A stretch of 64,000 nt of DNA from Bin87 sp965203855. GTDB lineage: Bacteria; Chloroflexota; Dehalococcoidia; Lucifugimonadales; UBA3495. The stretch is from assembly GCA_965203855.1 (NCBI GenBank), contig CBDBDN010000009.1:1-64000 (forward strand). Direction: 5' to 3'. Position numbers and translations under genes: made by a program. Positions 8,147 to 17,456 of this stretch are shown piece by piece. Position 1 is the first letter of the stretch; each line of letters starts with the position of its first letter. Below the pieces are notes generated by a model. The model was given only the letters and a program-made list of their open reading frames with translations. It was not told the origin of the DNA and did no database searches.

Positions 8147-10870
8147 ATGCAGCAGTATCGGATGCAGCGCAATATGAACGCCGCCGGCCCGCCTCCGTCG
8201 CAGCCCTTGGAACCGCTATGGCGGGAAGCGCTCCGCAAGATACTGATTCTTGAGGAGAGCAAGGGTTTTGCCGACACTGCCGTTAGCGGGGGCCTGCGCC
8301 GTTTCGTAGAGCGGTGGGAATCGGAACTGCGCGCCTTTCTTGCCGGTGATGCGGTCCGCACCCAGCGGCTGATTGACGCCTCGTATCGGGATTTGCCTAC
8401 TGAGGGGCGCCGCGCCTGGGTTGCCGGCTGGCAGGCCGCCCTGGGCGGCGCAACCGTACCCGACGAAACCAGGGCTGCCCCGCCGGCTCCGGCGGCGTCG
8501 GCAGTTTTGGCCAGGCCGGCAGAACTGGAGCCGGGGGGGGCGGCGTCAATCCCGGACGCCGGCCATGTTGCATACGATGGCGATGGCGCTACTGATTTTC
8601 AGGCCGCGGCCGACGATGCTGCGTTATTCCCATCCGACGGGATGTATCCCGTCCGCACACGCCGCGCCGCCTACGGTGCGCCGGCGCCGTCCGCAACGCC
8701 CGGGGATCCCGACGAACCGGCCGCGCGGATCCGGCGTATGGACGCCAAAACCGTCCAGCGACTGGAAACGCTGGGCGTAAGCACGGCGCGGGATCTGCTT
8801 TATATGCTGCCCCGCCGTATTGACGACCGCGCCGCTATCGCCGACATTTCCTCCGTAGGGCCGGAGGGCGTTTTTACGCTGGAAGGAGAGCTGGTTGACC
8901 TGCGGGCGTCCAGCGTGGGGCCGCGCCGTCTGCAACTGGTTGAGGGCGTATTGCGGGACGACAGCGGCGAAATCGGACTGCAATGGTTCGGGCAGGCTTA
9001 CCTGGCGCGCGCGCTGCGGGTCGGCGACCGGCTGGCGGTGAACGGCAAAGTTGAAAGCAAATCGGGCCGTATGGTGATGGCATCGCCGGAGTACGATGTC
9101 ATTACCCCGTCTCAGCCGCCGCTGAACTGCGCCCGTCTCACGCCAGTTTATCGCCTCACCCAGGGGATGACGGCCCGCAACCTGCGGAGCCTTACCTGGC
9201 AGGCCATTGGGCGTTATCGGAACAGCGTAGCCGAAACGCTGCCGGACGCCACACTGCGGCGCACCGGGCTGGCGCCGCTGGGGCAGGCGGTTTCCGACGC
9301 CCATTATCCGCCCGATGACGCCGCCGCCAATGCGGCCCGCCGCCGGCTGGCTTTTGATGAAATCCTGTCTTTCCAACTAGCCGTCATCGGACGCCGGCAG
9401 CACCGGGAACGCAACGCAGTAGGCATCGCCGTCCAGCACGATAAGGCCGCGCTGGACGCTTTCCTGGCCGGACTGCCCTTTGCTCCGACCGGCGCCCAGC
9501 AGCGTTGCATCGCCGAAATCCTGTCGGACCTGGGACGGGGAACGCCGCCGATGAGTCGGCTGCTGCAAGGCGAAGTGGGCAGCGGCAAGACGCTGGTTGC
9601 GCTGGCCGCCGTGTTGGCAACGGCGTCGGCCGGTCATCAATCCGCCCTGATGGCGCCTACCGAAGTGCTGGCCGAGCAGCATTTCCGCACCGTTAGCGGC
9701 CTGCTGCAAGGATTGGAACAGCCGATGCAGACGGAAAACCTGCTTTCGGTTTATCTGCCTCGGCTTTCCAAACCGTTCACGGTGGGGCTGCTTACCGGCA
9801 GCACGCGGGCGCGGCCGCGCCGGGAGGCCCTGCGGATGGCGTCCGAGGGGCACCTTGACTTGCTGATTGGCACTCACGCCCTGATACAGGACGGGGTGGA
9901 ATTGCCTAACCTGGCGTTGGCAATCGCCGACGAGCAGCACCGTTTCGGCGTGGAACAGCGAGCCACTCTGCGCGGCGCCGGCGCATCTCATGACGGAACC
10001 CCCGGCGCAACGCCCCATTCCCTAGCGCAGCCCCATTCGTTAATGATGTCGGCCACGCCCATACCGCGCACTTTGCAGCTTACGCTGTACGGCGATCTGG
10101 ACATATCTACCATTGACGAACTGCCGCCGGGTCGCCAGGAAATAATGACGCGGCTGGTTGCCGAGGACAAGCGGCGCGCCGCTTATGGGTTCGTCCGACA
10201 GCAGGTCAGCGCCGGCCGGCAGGCGTTCATCATCTGCCCTTTGGTTGAGGAGTCGGACAAGCTGGAGGCGCGCGCTGCCGTTGCTGAATACAAGCGGCTG
10301 TCGGCGGAAGTGTTTCCCGAGCTCAACCTGGGGCTAGTGCACGGCCGGCTGTCGGCGCGGGAAAAGGATAAAGTGATGCGCCAATTCCGCGATGGCGATG
10401 TGGATATTCTGGTCGCTACTGCGGTGGTGGAAGTTGGCATTGATGTTCCCAACGCCAGCGTAATGCTGATTGACGGCGCCGACCGTTTCGGCCTGGCGCA
10501 GCTCCATCAGTTCCGGGGCCGCGTCGGACGCGGCGCGCATAAAAGCTACTGCCTGCTGCTGTCCGAATCGGAGTCGGAACGGGCGCGGGAACGCCTGTCG
10601 GCTCTGGAATCCACCCGCGACGGGTTCAAGCTGGCGGAGGTTGACTTGCAGATGCGGCACGAGGGCGACATATTCGGCACTTCGCAAAGCGGCGAGCAGA
10701 CGATGCTCCGCATCGCCAGCTTGTTTGACCAGGACCTGATTGCGCTGGCGCGCACTGAAGCGATGTCGCTGCTGGAGGCGGATCCCGACTTGGCCGACCC
10801 GGCCCACGCCGAACTGGCGGCCCAGCGGGATCGGTTTTTGGCTCGGGTGCAACAGAACTTGACGGATTGA
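8147..10870 (+). CDS. recG: ATP-dependent DNA helicase RecG
   Basis: The 907-residue protein is RecG, the superfamily 2 helicase that remodels stalled forks and Holliday junctions. About 190 N-terminal residues form an extra region. An OB-fold wedge domain (LYMLPRRIDDR and on) follows, then Walker A GEVGSGKT near residue 475, a DEQHRFG box near 595, the SATPIPRTL motif, and the C-terminal helicase block HGRLSAREKD and QFRGRVGRG. The long, poorly conserved N-terminus makes the family's start hard to place; ATG at codon 9 or 11 is an alternative. It lies 63 bases after fakB and probably shares its transcript. Confidence 0.96.
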   Translation: MQQYRMQRNMNAAGPPPSQPLEPLWREALRKILILEESKGFADTAVSGGLRRFVERWESELRAFLAGDAVRTQRLIDASYRDLPTEGRRAWVAGWQAALGGATVPDETRAAPPAPAASAVLARPAELEPGGAASIPDAGHVAYDGDGATDFQAAADDAALFPSDGMYPVRTRRAAYGAPAPSATPGDPDEPAARIRRMDAKTVQRLETLGVSTARDLLYMLPRRIDDRAAIADISSVGPEGVFTLEGELVDLRASSVGPRRLQLVEGVLRDDSGEIGLQWFGQAYLARALRVGDRLAVNGKVESKSGRMVMASPEYDVITPSQPPLNCARLTPVYRLTQGMTARNLRSLTWQAIGRYRNSVAETLPDATLRRTGLAPLGQAVSDAHYPPDDAAANAARRRLAFDEILSFQLAVIGRRQHRERNAVGIAVQHDKAALDAFLAGLPFAPTGAQQRCIAEILSDLGRGTPPMSRLLQGEVGSGKTLVALAAVLATASAGHQSALMAPTEVLAEQHFRTVSGLLQGLEQPMQTENLLSVYLPRLSKPFTVGLLTGSTRARPRREALRMASEGHLDLLIGTHALIQDGVELPNLALAIADEQHRFGVEQRATLRGAGASHDGTPGATPHSLAQPHSLMMSATPIPRTLQLTLYGDLDISTIDELPPGRQEIMTRLVAEDKRRAAYGFVRQQVSAGRQAFIICPLVEESDKLEARAAVAEYKRLSAEVFPELNLGLVHGRLSAREKDKVMRQFRDGDVDILVATAVVEVGIDVPNASVMLIDGADRFGLAQLHQFRGRVGRGAHKSYCLLLSESESERARERLSALESTRDGFKLAEVDLQMRHEGDIFGTSQSGEQTMLRIASLFDQDLIALARTEAMSLLEADPDLADPAHAELAAQRDRFLARVQQNLTD

Positions 10871-10886
10871 CTTTGAGGGAACAAAG

Positions 10887-11876
10887 TTATCGCTTGGACA
10901 GGGGATCCAGTCGGGCAAAGTCCCGCCCGTCGTTGGAGTAGCTGACGGCGAAAATTGCGTCCCGGTGCTTTAGCCTGATTGGATTGGGCGCGTCTTGCTG
11001 GCGGAAGTTGGCGATAGCAGACGGAATCGGCTCGTAGTGGACGACTTTGCCGTTGTTAATGAATACGACTAGATAAAATCCGTCATTGATGCCAAAACGG
11101 GCGCGGGCCGGCAAAGCGACGCCCATGCGCGCGGCCCCCGAGAGATGATTTTCGGCAGTATATGAATGGTAGAGTTCGACCAAGTTCCATTCAAAGTTGG
11201 TAAGATCGGCGAAGGCAATTGCGTCCGGTTGGTTGTCCAACGCCCGGTCCAGCGCGATGCCAAACTTGCCCGGCGGGTCGGCAGCGCGCGGCGTCGGCGT
11301 TAGCAGCGGAGCGGCGCACTGGGCCGCCATTCCGGGAACCAGGAACAGCAGCAGGAAACCGACTACGGCGCCGCGTTGCAAGTAAATGTCTTTGGGTTGG
11401 CGGACGTACCGGACCAGCCACCGCCGGAATAGCGCGCAAAGCAAAATTGTCGCCGCCAGTGGAACATACCATCCCAAAGGCAGTAAATCCCACCCGTAAA
11501 AACCGGGCGTGTAAGTCTTGATACTGACCGCAACCAGCATAGCCGCCGCCACGAACAGGAATAATGTATCCTTTATATTGAGAATATTGAGGTAGGCCAG
11601 CACCAGCAATGCGCCGGCAAGTTCCAGCCATATGAAAAGTATTGACTCAGCGTTAAGTAGCCCGGCGAAGTTTATTGTGTTGTCAACCCAAAGCGTCGCA
11701 TAGGCGGACATAATGACTACGATAGCGTGGATGGCAACCGCTACCCGGATGCAGGCAACTACAACGGTTGACGCGCTGCGGTTTCCGGCACAGGCGGGGC
11801 CGGCCCGCAAGGAGTACAGCGCAGCAAGGCATACCAGAGCCAAGCACCAAAAGGCGAACATGAGGGTCACTCGCAC
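10887..11876 (-). CDS. Polytopic membrane protein with C-terminal soluble domain, unknown function
   Basis: I do not recognise this 329-residue protein. The first about 200 residues hold roughly six hydrophobic helices, including an N-terminal one that could act as a signal anchor. The remaining about 130 residues are soluble, with RARFGINDGFYLVVFINNGKVVHYEP and AIFAVSYSNDGRDFARL suggesting a small beta domain. A PLLTPTPRA stretch links the parts. The codon use is less GC-rich than that of its neighbours, hinting at acquisition. The first codon is GTG without a clear ribosome binding site, so the start is uncertain. It converges on recG with 16 bases between stops. Confidence 0.6.
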   Translation of the reverse strand: MRVTLMFAFWCLALVCLAALYSLRAGPACAGNRSASTVVVACIRVAVAIHAIVVIMSAYATLWVDNTINFAGLLNAESILFIWLELAGALLVLAYLNILNIKDTLFLFVAAAMLVAVSIKTYTPGFYGWDLLPLGWYVPLAATILLCALFRRWLVRYVRQPKDIYLQRGAVVGFLLLFLVPGMAAQCAAPLLTPTPRAADPPGKFGIALDRALDNQPDAIAFADLTNFEWNLVELYHSYTAENHLSGAARMGVALPARARFGINDGFYLVVFINNGKVVHYEPIPSAIANFRQQDAPNPIRLKHRDAIFAVSYSNDGRDFARLDPLSKR

Positions 11877-12117
11877 TTGAAAGCATGACAGTTAGATGTC
11901 CCTACGGTTCGAGTTGAAGGTTCCCTCCGTTAGCGAAAGCGGCAAACTCCGCCGCAATTTGCGCTGCGGCAAGCATACCACACCGATAGTTTATGTCAAC
12001 GGCGTTTTCGCAGCGTCTCAATGGGTAAGCCTTTCTTGAATCCGATTGCCTGGCTGATGCCGTCGCGGGACAACAACCAGCACTAGTTTCTGGGCCGGAG
12101 TTTTCGGTTCGCCGGCA
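11877..12117. other. Intergenic region, nothing recognised
   Basis: These 241 bases between two minus-strand genes show no gene, no tRNA cloverleaf and no strong hairpin with a T-run. Composition is slightly AT-richer than the surrounding coding DNA. Confidence 0.35.
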
Positions 12118-12792
12118 TCAGCTTTCCCGCCCCGGATCCCGAAACCGATACCCTACATTCCAGATCGTCTCCACAAACTGGCGGCCCGGCTCCTCAATCT
12201 TGGAGCGCAGGCGGCGGATATGCACATCCACCGTGCGCGTGCCGCCCAGGTAGTCGTAACCCCAAACCTGGTTCAGCAGCGCCTCGCGGGTATAGACGCG
12301 GCCGGGATTGGACGCCAGTAATGTCAGCAGCTGAAACTCTTTATAAGTCAGCGACACTCGCCGCCCGGCCATCGTTACCTCGTAGCTTTGCAGGTCAATG
12401 GACAAATCGCCGATGCGGATGCCCTGCTCGGCGTTGCGCCCGTCGCGGCGAAACCGCAGCTGGGCCACGCGCGCGCGCAGCTCGTCGGCATTCAGCGGGC
12501 CGACTATAATGTCGTCCGGGTTGGCGGCGGGGTCATACTGGCTCAACGCTGCCGCGTCCAGCAGCAGCACCGTCGGCAGTTGCAGGCCGCGCACCCGTTC
12601 AATCACCGACCGGGCGCCGATGCCTACCGCCGCCAGATCCAGCAGCACGGCGTCCGGTTTCACGGAATGGGCCGCATCCTCCAGTTCCATAATGTCGCCG
12701 GCGGCCCGGCAGGACATTCCGGCGGCGGCGATTTGCTGCGCCAGCGCCGTCATCAAGTCGCCGGGGCGTGTCAGCAGATAAATGTTGTACAC
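12118..12792 (-). CDS. OmpR/PhoB-type response regulator with degenerate receiver domain
   Basis: The 224-residue protein has an N-terminal receiver-like domain (1-112) and a C-terminal winged-helix domain with YKEFQLLTLLASNPGRVYTRE, the DVHIRRLRSKIE recognition helix and NVGYRF wing. The receiver keeps the phospho-acceptor position (DAVLLDL, D52). It lacks the acidic pair at the end of strand 1 (IYLLTRPGD instead of a DD pair) and the conserved Lys near residue 98 (IIVGPL). It may therefore work without phosphorylation. Start GTG 12792 is chosen because AGGA lies about ten bases upstream and strand 1 of the receiver begins there. No kinase gene is adjacent. Confidence 0.85.
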   Translation of the reverse strand: MYNIYLLTRPGDLMTALAQQIAAAGMSCRAAGDIMELEDAAHSVKPDAVLLDLAAVGIGARSVIERVRGLQLPTVLLLDAAALSQYDPAANPDDIIVGPLNADELRARVAQLRFRRDGRNAEQGIRIGDLSIDLQSYEVTMAGRRVSLTYKEFQLLTLLASNPGRVYTREALLNQVWGYDYLGGTRTVDVHIRRLRSKIEEPGRQFVETIWNVGYRFRDPGRES

Positions 12793-12976
12793 TTTACAAT
12801 TCCTGCCCGCCGGACGGGTTGGCCCGGATGCCGGCGGCGTAGCGTAGAGTAGTGCAGTAGTATGGATTAGAGCAGCGCAATTGACGCTGGCGCATCCCCT
12901 GTCTATCATTGCCTCGCATCGGCGGCAATTCTAGCACAAGAAAGCATAAAAGCCGCCATCCGATACGGAGAGCCTT

Positions 12977-13777
12977 ATGACCACCGCCACTGCCGCTTTG
13001 CCTACCGTTCCCGCCGAACTGCGCCGGATCATCCGCGCCGGCCAATATGACGGCGTAACCTCCGGGCTGGCCAACGGCTATGTGCAAGCCAACCTGGCCG
13101 TGCTGCCCCGGGATTTGGCCTTTGATTTTCTACTGTTCTGCCAGCGCAATCCGCAGCCCTGTCCTCTGCTGGAAGTGATTGAGGCGGGGGAAGTTGAGCC
13201 GAGCATCACCGCCCCCGGCGCCGACATCAGCGCCGATGTGCCGGCCTACCGCATCTACCGGGACGGCGCAATGACCGGCGAGTATCCGTCCGTGACCGAT
13301 TTCTGGCGTGATGACCTGGTGTCGTTCCTGCTGGGATGCAGCTTTTCCTTTGAGACGGCAATGTCGGACGCCGGCATCCCCCTGCGCCATCAGGAAGCCG
13401 GCAGCAATGTGCCAATGTACATTACCAATATCGCAACCCGCCCCGCCGGTATGTTTTCCGGGCCGATGGTGGTCAGTATGCGCCCCATCCCGCAGCAGCA
13501 GATTGTCCGCGCCGTGCAGGTTACCTCCCGGTTCCCGGATACTCATGGCGCACCCGTTCACATCGGCGACCCGTCCGCCATCGGTATCCACGACCTTGAC
13601 GCCCCGGAGTTTGGCGACCCGGTAGAGATCCGCCCCGGCGAAACTCCGGTGTTCTGGGCCTGCGGCGTTACTCCCCAGGCGGTAGCCCTCAACTGCAAGC
13701 CGCCGCTGATGATTACCCACGCCCCCGGCAAAATGTTCATCACCGACCGGCGCGATGCCGATTATGCCGTTATCTGA
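12977..13777 (+). CDS. Putative hydro-lyase, DUF1445 (YcsI/D-glutamate cyclase-like) family
   Basis: The 266-residue protein matches DUF1445 along its length: RRIIRAGQYDGVTSGLANGY at the start, the FLLFCQRNPQPCPLLEV block, VSFLLGCSFSFE, the NVPMYITNI stretch and VFWACGVTPQAV near the end. Relatives include D-glutamate cyclase and putative hydro-lyases; the substrate here is unknown. GGAG sits seven bases before the ATG. It is followed by a Uma2-like gene with a 90-base gap. Confidence 0.85.
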   Translation: MTTATAALPTVPAELRRIIRAGQYDGVTSGLANGYVQANLAVLPRDLAFDFLLFCQRNPQPCPLLEVIEAGEVEPSITAPGADISADVPAYRIYRDGAMTGEYPSVTDFWRDDLVSFLLGCSFSFETAMSDAGIPLRHQEAGSNVPMYITNIATRPAGMFSGPMVVSMRPIPQQQIVRAVQVTSRFPDTHGAPVHIGDPSAIGIHDLDAPEFGDPVEIRPGETPVFWACGVTPQAVALNCKPPLMITHAPGKMFITDRRDADYAVI

Positions 13778-13867
13778 TGCGCCGGTGATGCACCGGGCCG
13801 CTTTTGACGCCGTGTATTGACTGCGCGTCAATGCCGCATCGCCGCCGCACTAATCCGGGAGACGCTT

Positions 13868-14650
13868 ATGACCACCGCCAAACGCCCGCCCCCATCGTTG
13901 GCCCCCGCCGACCAGGGCCGCAACCGCATCCGGTTTCCCGAATTCCGCCCCAGGGTCGATATGCAGAACATCCTTTACCTCCACGACCCGGGCCACATCC
14001 CGGCCCTGCGTACCCATTTCGGCAACCCGGACACTACCGTAGTGCTGGGCGAAGTTCCCGTCGGCTGGGAAGCTACGGGCGAGCGTCGCGGCCTGCGTAT
14101 ACCTGACCTGCTGATTGCGTTCAACATTGAGCGGGCCGCCGTGATTGAGGTAATGGGCTATTCCATCAGTGAACACGGCAAGCCGCCGGATTTCGTGCTG
14201 GAGGTCGCATCGCCGACCACGGCGCGGCGGGATGAAATTGAGAAGCCCGGCGACTATGCCGATTTCGGAGTACCGGAATACTGGCGGTTTGACCACGAAT
14301 GGGGCCGGAGCTATGCCGTCGGGCTGGCCGGCGATAGATTGGTCAACGGCGTCTATCAGCCCATTCCGATACACCAGTCCGGCGCCGCAATGTACTGGGG
14401 CCGCAGCGAAGTCCTCAACCTGGATCTGTGCTGGGAGCACGGAGAACTGCGCTTTTACGACCCGGCGGCGCAGCGCTACCTGGACACCTACGACACCACG
14501 CACTACGCCCGCATCGCGGCTGAGGATGCGCGGGATGCCGAGCAAGCGGCCCGCATCGCGGCCGAAAATGCGCGGGATGCCGCCGAAGCCCGGGCCGCAG
14601 ATTTGGAAGCCGAAATCAGACGCCTGCGCGCCGGGCCATCGCCGCACTAA
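13868..14650 (+). CDS. Uma2 family (DUF820) PD-(D/E)xK nuclease-like protein with coiled-coil tail
   Basis: The 260-residue protein has the DUF820/Uma2 fold: VPDLLIAF-like strand IPDLLIAFN, the catalytic-type stretch PPDFVLEVASPTT, and YADFGVPEYWRFD. The C-terminal 45 residues form an Ala/Arg/Glu coiled coil with two near-identical blocks (RIAAEDARDAEQAA, RIAAENARDAAEA). ATG 13868 has GGGAGA eight bases upstream, better than the TTG at 13817. Uma2 proteins are numerous in Cyanobacteria and Chloroflexota; their biological role is not established. Confidence 0.8.
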   Translation: MTTAKRPPPSLAPADQGRNRIRFPEFRPRVDMQNILYLHDPGHIPALRTHFGNPDTTVVLGEVPVGWEATGERRGLRIPDLLIAFNIERAAVIEVMGYSISEHGKPPDFVLEVASPTTARRDEIEKPGDYADFGVPEYWRFDHEWGRSYAVGLAGDRLVNGVYQPIPIHQSGAAMYWGRSEVLNLDLCWEHGELRFYDPAAQRYLDTYDTTHYARIAAEDARDAEQAARIAAENARDAAEARAADLEAEIRRLRAGPSPH

Positions 14651-14665
14651 GGAGAGGGCCTCCGG

Positions 14666-15703
14666 TCAGGGTTGCAGCAGCAGTTTGCCAAAGAAGTTGG
14701 CCGCTTCCATTGCGCGATGCGCCTCCGCCGCCTCGGCCAGCGGATAAACCTGGTGGATGGCTGGCCGCACAATGCCACGGTTCAGGCCGGATACAATCTG
14801 CCGCATATCCTCTCGGGAGCCCATATAGCCGCCGTATATTTCAATCTGGCGGCTGAACAGCAGTCCAAGATGTAGTTCGGCGCGCAGCCCGCTGGTAGCC
14901 CCGCAGATGCAGTAGCGTCCGCCGGGACGCAGCGCGCGGAACCCGTGCGCCCACACATCGGCGCCCACATGGTCAACCAGCAGGTCAACGCCGGCGCCGT
15001 CGGTGATTTCACGCACCCGCTGCGTGATGTCCTCAGCGTTGTAGTTGATGACATAGTCGGCGCCCAGGCTGCGGGCCAGTTCCGCCTTTTCCGGTGTGCT
15101 GGTAGTAGCGATTACCGTGGCGCCGACCACATTCTTGAACACTTGAATCGCGGCGGCGCCCACGCCGGCGGAGGCCGAGAACACCAGCGCCGTTTCCCAA
15201 GGCTGCAATCCGGCGCGGCGCACTGCCATATTCCAGACGGGCAGATAGGTAGTCGGCACGGCGGCGGCGTCCGTGTAAGCAACGCCGGCATCCAGCCGGT
15301 AGGCGTTGACTTCCGGCACGGCGACCAGTTCGGCGTAGCTGCCGTCCCGAGCGGTGCCCAGGAATCGGCTGCGGCGGCACAGCTCATCCCGCCCGGCGCC
15401 GCACCACTGGCAGACGCCGCAGGCCAGGCGGGGGTTGACCACTACCCGATCTCCCACGGACAGAGTGGATACGGCGGCGCCGACGGCAACCACTTCGCCG
15501 GCGGTATCGCCGCCCAGGATCAACGGCGGCGGAAATTCGCGCTCCAGGCCGCGCTGCCCCTGCCGCGTGAAAATGTCCAAGCGGTTGAGGGCGCTGGCCT
15601 TGACCTGCACCACGACATCGCCGGGGCCGGGAGACGGATCGGGGCGGTCGCCGTATTGCAGGACATCGGCGTCGCCGTGGGCTTCAATATAGGCTGCTTT
15701 CAT
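14666..15703 (-). CDS. Zinc-binding dehydrogenase / quinone oxidoreductase (MDR superfamily)
   Basis: The 345-residue medium-chain dehydrogenase/reductase has an N-terminal GroES-like domain (PGPGDVVVQVKASALNRLD), a structural-zinc segment with CGVCQWCGAGRDELC, and a Rossmann domain with SASAGVGAAAIQVFK binding NAD(P)H. It likely reduces a quinone or oxidises an alcohol; the substrate is unknown. ATG 15703 overlaps the TGA of the upstream zinc-ribbon gene as ATGA, so the two are translationally coupled. The longer frame from 15850 is rejected because it runs through that gene. Confidence 0.88.
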   Translation of the reverse strand: MKAAYIEAHGDADVLQYGDRPDPSPGPGDVVVQVKASALNRLDIFTRQGQRGLEREFPPPLILGGDTAGEVVAVGAAVSTLSVGDRVVVNPRLACGVCQWCGAGRDELCRRSRFLGTARDGSYAELVAVPEVNAYRLDAGVAYTDAAAVPTTYLPVWNMAVRRAGLQPWETALVFSASAGVGAAAIQVFKNVVGATVIATTSTPEKAELARSLGADYVINYNAEDITQRVREITDGAGVDLLVDHVGADVWAHGFRALRPGGRYCICGATSGLRAELHLGLLFSRQIEIYGGYMGSREDMRQIVSGLNRGIVRPAIHQVYPLAEAAEAHRAMEAANFFGKLLLQP

Positions 15704-15939
15704 AAGTGACTGGCGCTCCTGGACTGTCGGTTGTCGTGGCAATCCTGGCAGAGGAAAACGATGGCGAGGGTTTCGTCGTGGCTGACGACTCGTCCGCAGC
15801 GTGCGGCTGTGCTCTCCGGGAGCCAAGGTTGGCAGAAAGGCCCGCCGCACATCTGGCAGGTGGAACGGTTAAGACCTTTCAGTTCGTCATTGCAGACGAC
15901 GCAAAAGGCGGGAGCTGAAGTTTGGATAAAAGTGGCCAC
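15700..15939 (-). CDS. Small zinc-ribbon protein
   Basis: This 79-residue protein carries CVVC, CQMCGGPFC and a late CQDC, enough cysteines for one or two zinc-ribbon sites. I cannot assign it to a named family. Start GTG 15939 is well supported by GAGGAAG eight bases upstream. Its stop overlaps the start of the quinone oxidoreductase, and cca lies 74 bases upstream on the same strand. Confidence 0.65.
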   Translation of the reverse strand: MATFIQTSAPAFCVVCNDELKGLNRSTCQMCGGPFCQPWLPESTAARCGRVVSHDETLAIVFLCQDCHDNRQSRSASHL

Positions 15940-16013
15940 TGCACTTCCTCACTACCTGGGCAAGGGGTTACGGGATAACGAGCGATGTCGCCGGGTTATC
16001 GCATCAATTCAGT

Positions 16014-17414
16014 TCAATAGGTTTCGGCCAAGTTTCCCGCTGACTGCCGGGCCAGGCGTTCCTCGTCTTGCCGGGTAGGGGCGCCGCCGTCCAGCCGGGC
16101 TTGCCGCAGGGCGCGCAGCGTTGCGCCGACGGCCGGGCCGGCCGGCACGCCCAGCGCCAGCAAGTCGGAGCCGCGCAGCCGGGGCGCTATCGTCCGCCAT
16201 TCGGCCAGATACTGCCGGATGCGGGCGGCGGCGGTTGGCGACGCCAAGAATGCCCCGGCGACCAGCGCAGATGGCGCGCGTCCATCCAGCAGCGCGCATA
16301 CCTGCGATGGCGTCAGCCCGATACTGCCCAGCAAGTCCATATTGGCGGACAAGTCGGCGGCGTCAGCGATGGCGCGCGTCCAGTCGGACGGCGCGTTGAG
16401 TCGGGCCGACAAGGCGCCGCCCGCCGCCGGCGTCAGCGTCCAGGCCAGCGCGGCCAGCCAGTCCAAAGGCTTGATACCCGCCGGGACAATTCCTGTCGCT
16501 GCAATCCCCGTCGCCGCAATCCCCGTCCGGTCGGCAGCATCCGGCGCCATTGCGTCCAGATGGGATACGGAGAGTGCCGGATGGATGGCCTGGAGTATGC
16601 CCAACGCGGCGGCGCGGCGCAAGGCCGGCAGCGGCTGCGTCTCTTGCAGGATGCGGGCCAGCTCATGGCGCACCCGGTCGGCAGACAGCATGGCGATGAC
16701 GCCGTCGTCCAGCGCGGACTGCAAATCGCGCAGCGTGTCGGCGGCGATGCGGAAACCGAAACGCTGCTCGTAACGGACGGCGCGCAGGATGCGGGTCGGG
16801 TCATCGCGAAAGCTCTGTTTATGCAGAGTGCGGATAATGCCGTCCCGCAAATCGGCCCGGCCGCCGTGCGGGTCAACGATTCCGCCGCCATAGTCCCTAA
16901 TGCCATAATCGCCGCTGCCATAATCACCGATGGGCCAAGCCATTGCGTTGATCGTGAAATCACGGCGCGCCAAGTCATTGGCCAGAGTGCCGGCGCGCAC
17001 TATCGGCAGGGCCGCCGGCGCCGGATAGGTTTCGGAGCGGGCCGTTACCAAGTCAACGGTTAAGTCATCCCCGCCATCGGCCCAGGCGACCGTAGCGGTG
17101 CCAAAACGCCGGTGCACGGTAACGCGTCCGCCGGTGGCCGCCGCCAGCTGCTGCGCTATTGCCGGCGCATCGCCCGTTATGGTGATGTCCAAGTCAGACA
17201 AAAGGGAGCCCAGCAGCGCATCGCGCACCGGGCCGCCCACCAGATAGGCCGATACTCCGGCAACCGCGGCCAGGCGGCGCACCAGATCCAGCGCGCGGGC
17301 CTGACTTGCCGAGAGATTGGCGGTAAAAACGGCGCTAACAGGAGCGTCGGCAGCAGCCAGCATCAGCAATCCAAAAGGACGAAAAAGGCAAAATTGCGGA
17401 CGGCAGTTTAGCAC
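16014..17414 (-). CDS. cca: CCA tRNA nucleotidyltransferase / poly(A) polymerase family
   Basis: The 466-residue protein is a class II nucleotidyltransferase that adds or repairs the tRNA 3' CCA end. Visible motifs are YLVGGPVRDALLG, the catalytic pair DLDITITGD, RRDFTINAMA with the DPHGG segment, and DDPTRILRAVRYEQRFGF. An Ala/Gly/Ile-rich tandem stretch (GIAATGIAATGI) interrupts the C-terminal half. Start ATG 17414 adds a hydrophobic leader before the conserved core; the ATG at codon 18 (17363) is a plausible alternative. It lies just beside the IS1-derived remnant. Confidence 0.9.
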   Translation of the reverse strand: MLNCRPQFCLFRPFGLLMLAAADAPVSAVFTANLSASQARALDLVRRLAAVAGVSAYLVGGPVRDALLGSLLSDLDITITGDAPAIAQQLAAATGGRVTVHRRFGTATVAWADGGDDLTVDLVTARSETYPAPAALPIVRAGTLANDLARRDFTINAMAWPIGDYGSGDYGIRDYGGGIVDPHGGRADLRDGIIRTLHKQSFRDDPTRILRAVRYEQRFGFRIAADTLRDLQSALDDGVIAMLSADRVRHELARILQETQPLPALRRAAALGILQAIHPALSVSHLDAMAPDAADRTGIAATGIAATGIVPAGIKPLDWLAALAWTLTPAAGGALSARLNAPSDWTRAIADAADLSANMDLLGSIGLTPSQVCALLDGRAPSALVAGAFLASPTAAARIRQYLAEWRTIAPRLRGSDLLALGVPAGPAVGATLRALRQARLDGGAPTRQDEERLARQSAGNLAETY

Positions 17415-17456
17415 CTGCCGGCCAGTGCCGCAAGGTATCCGGCCCTCTGGTATTCC

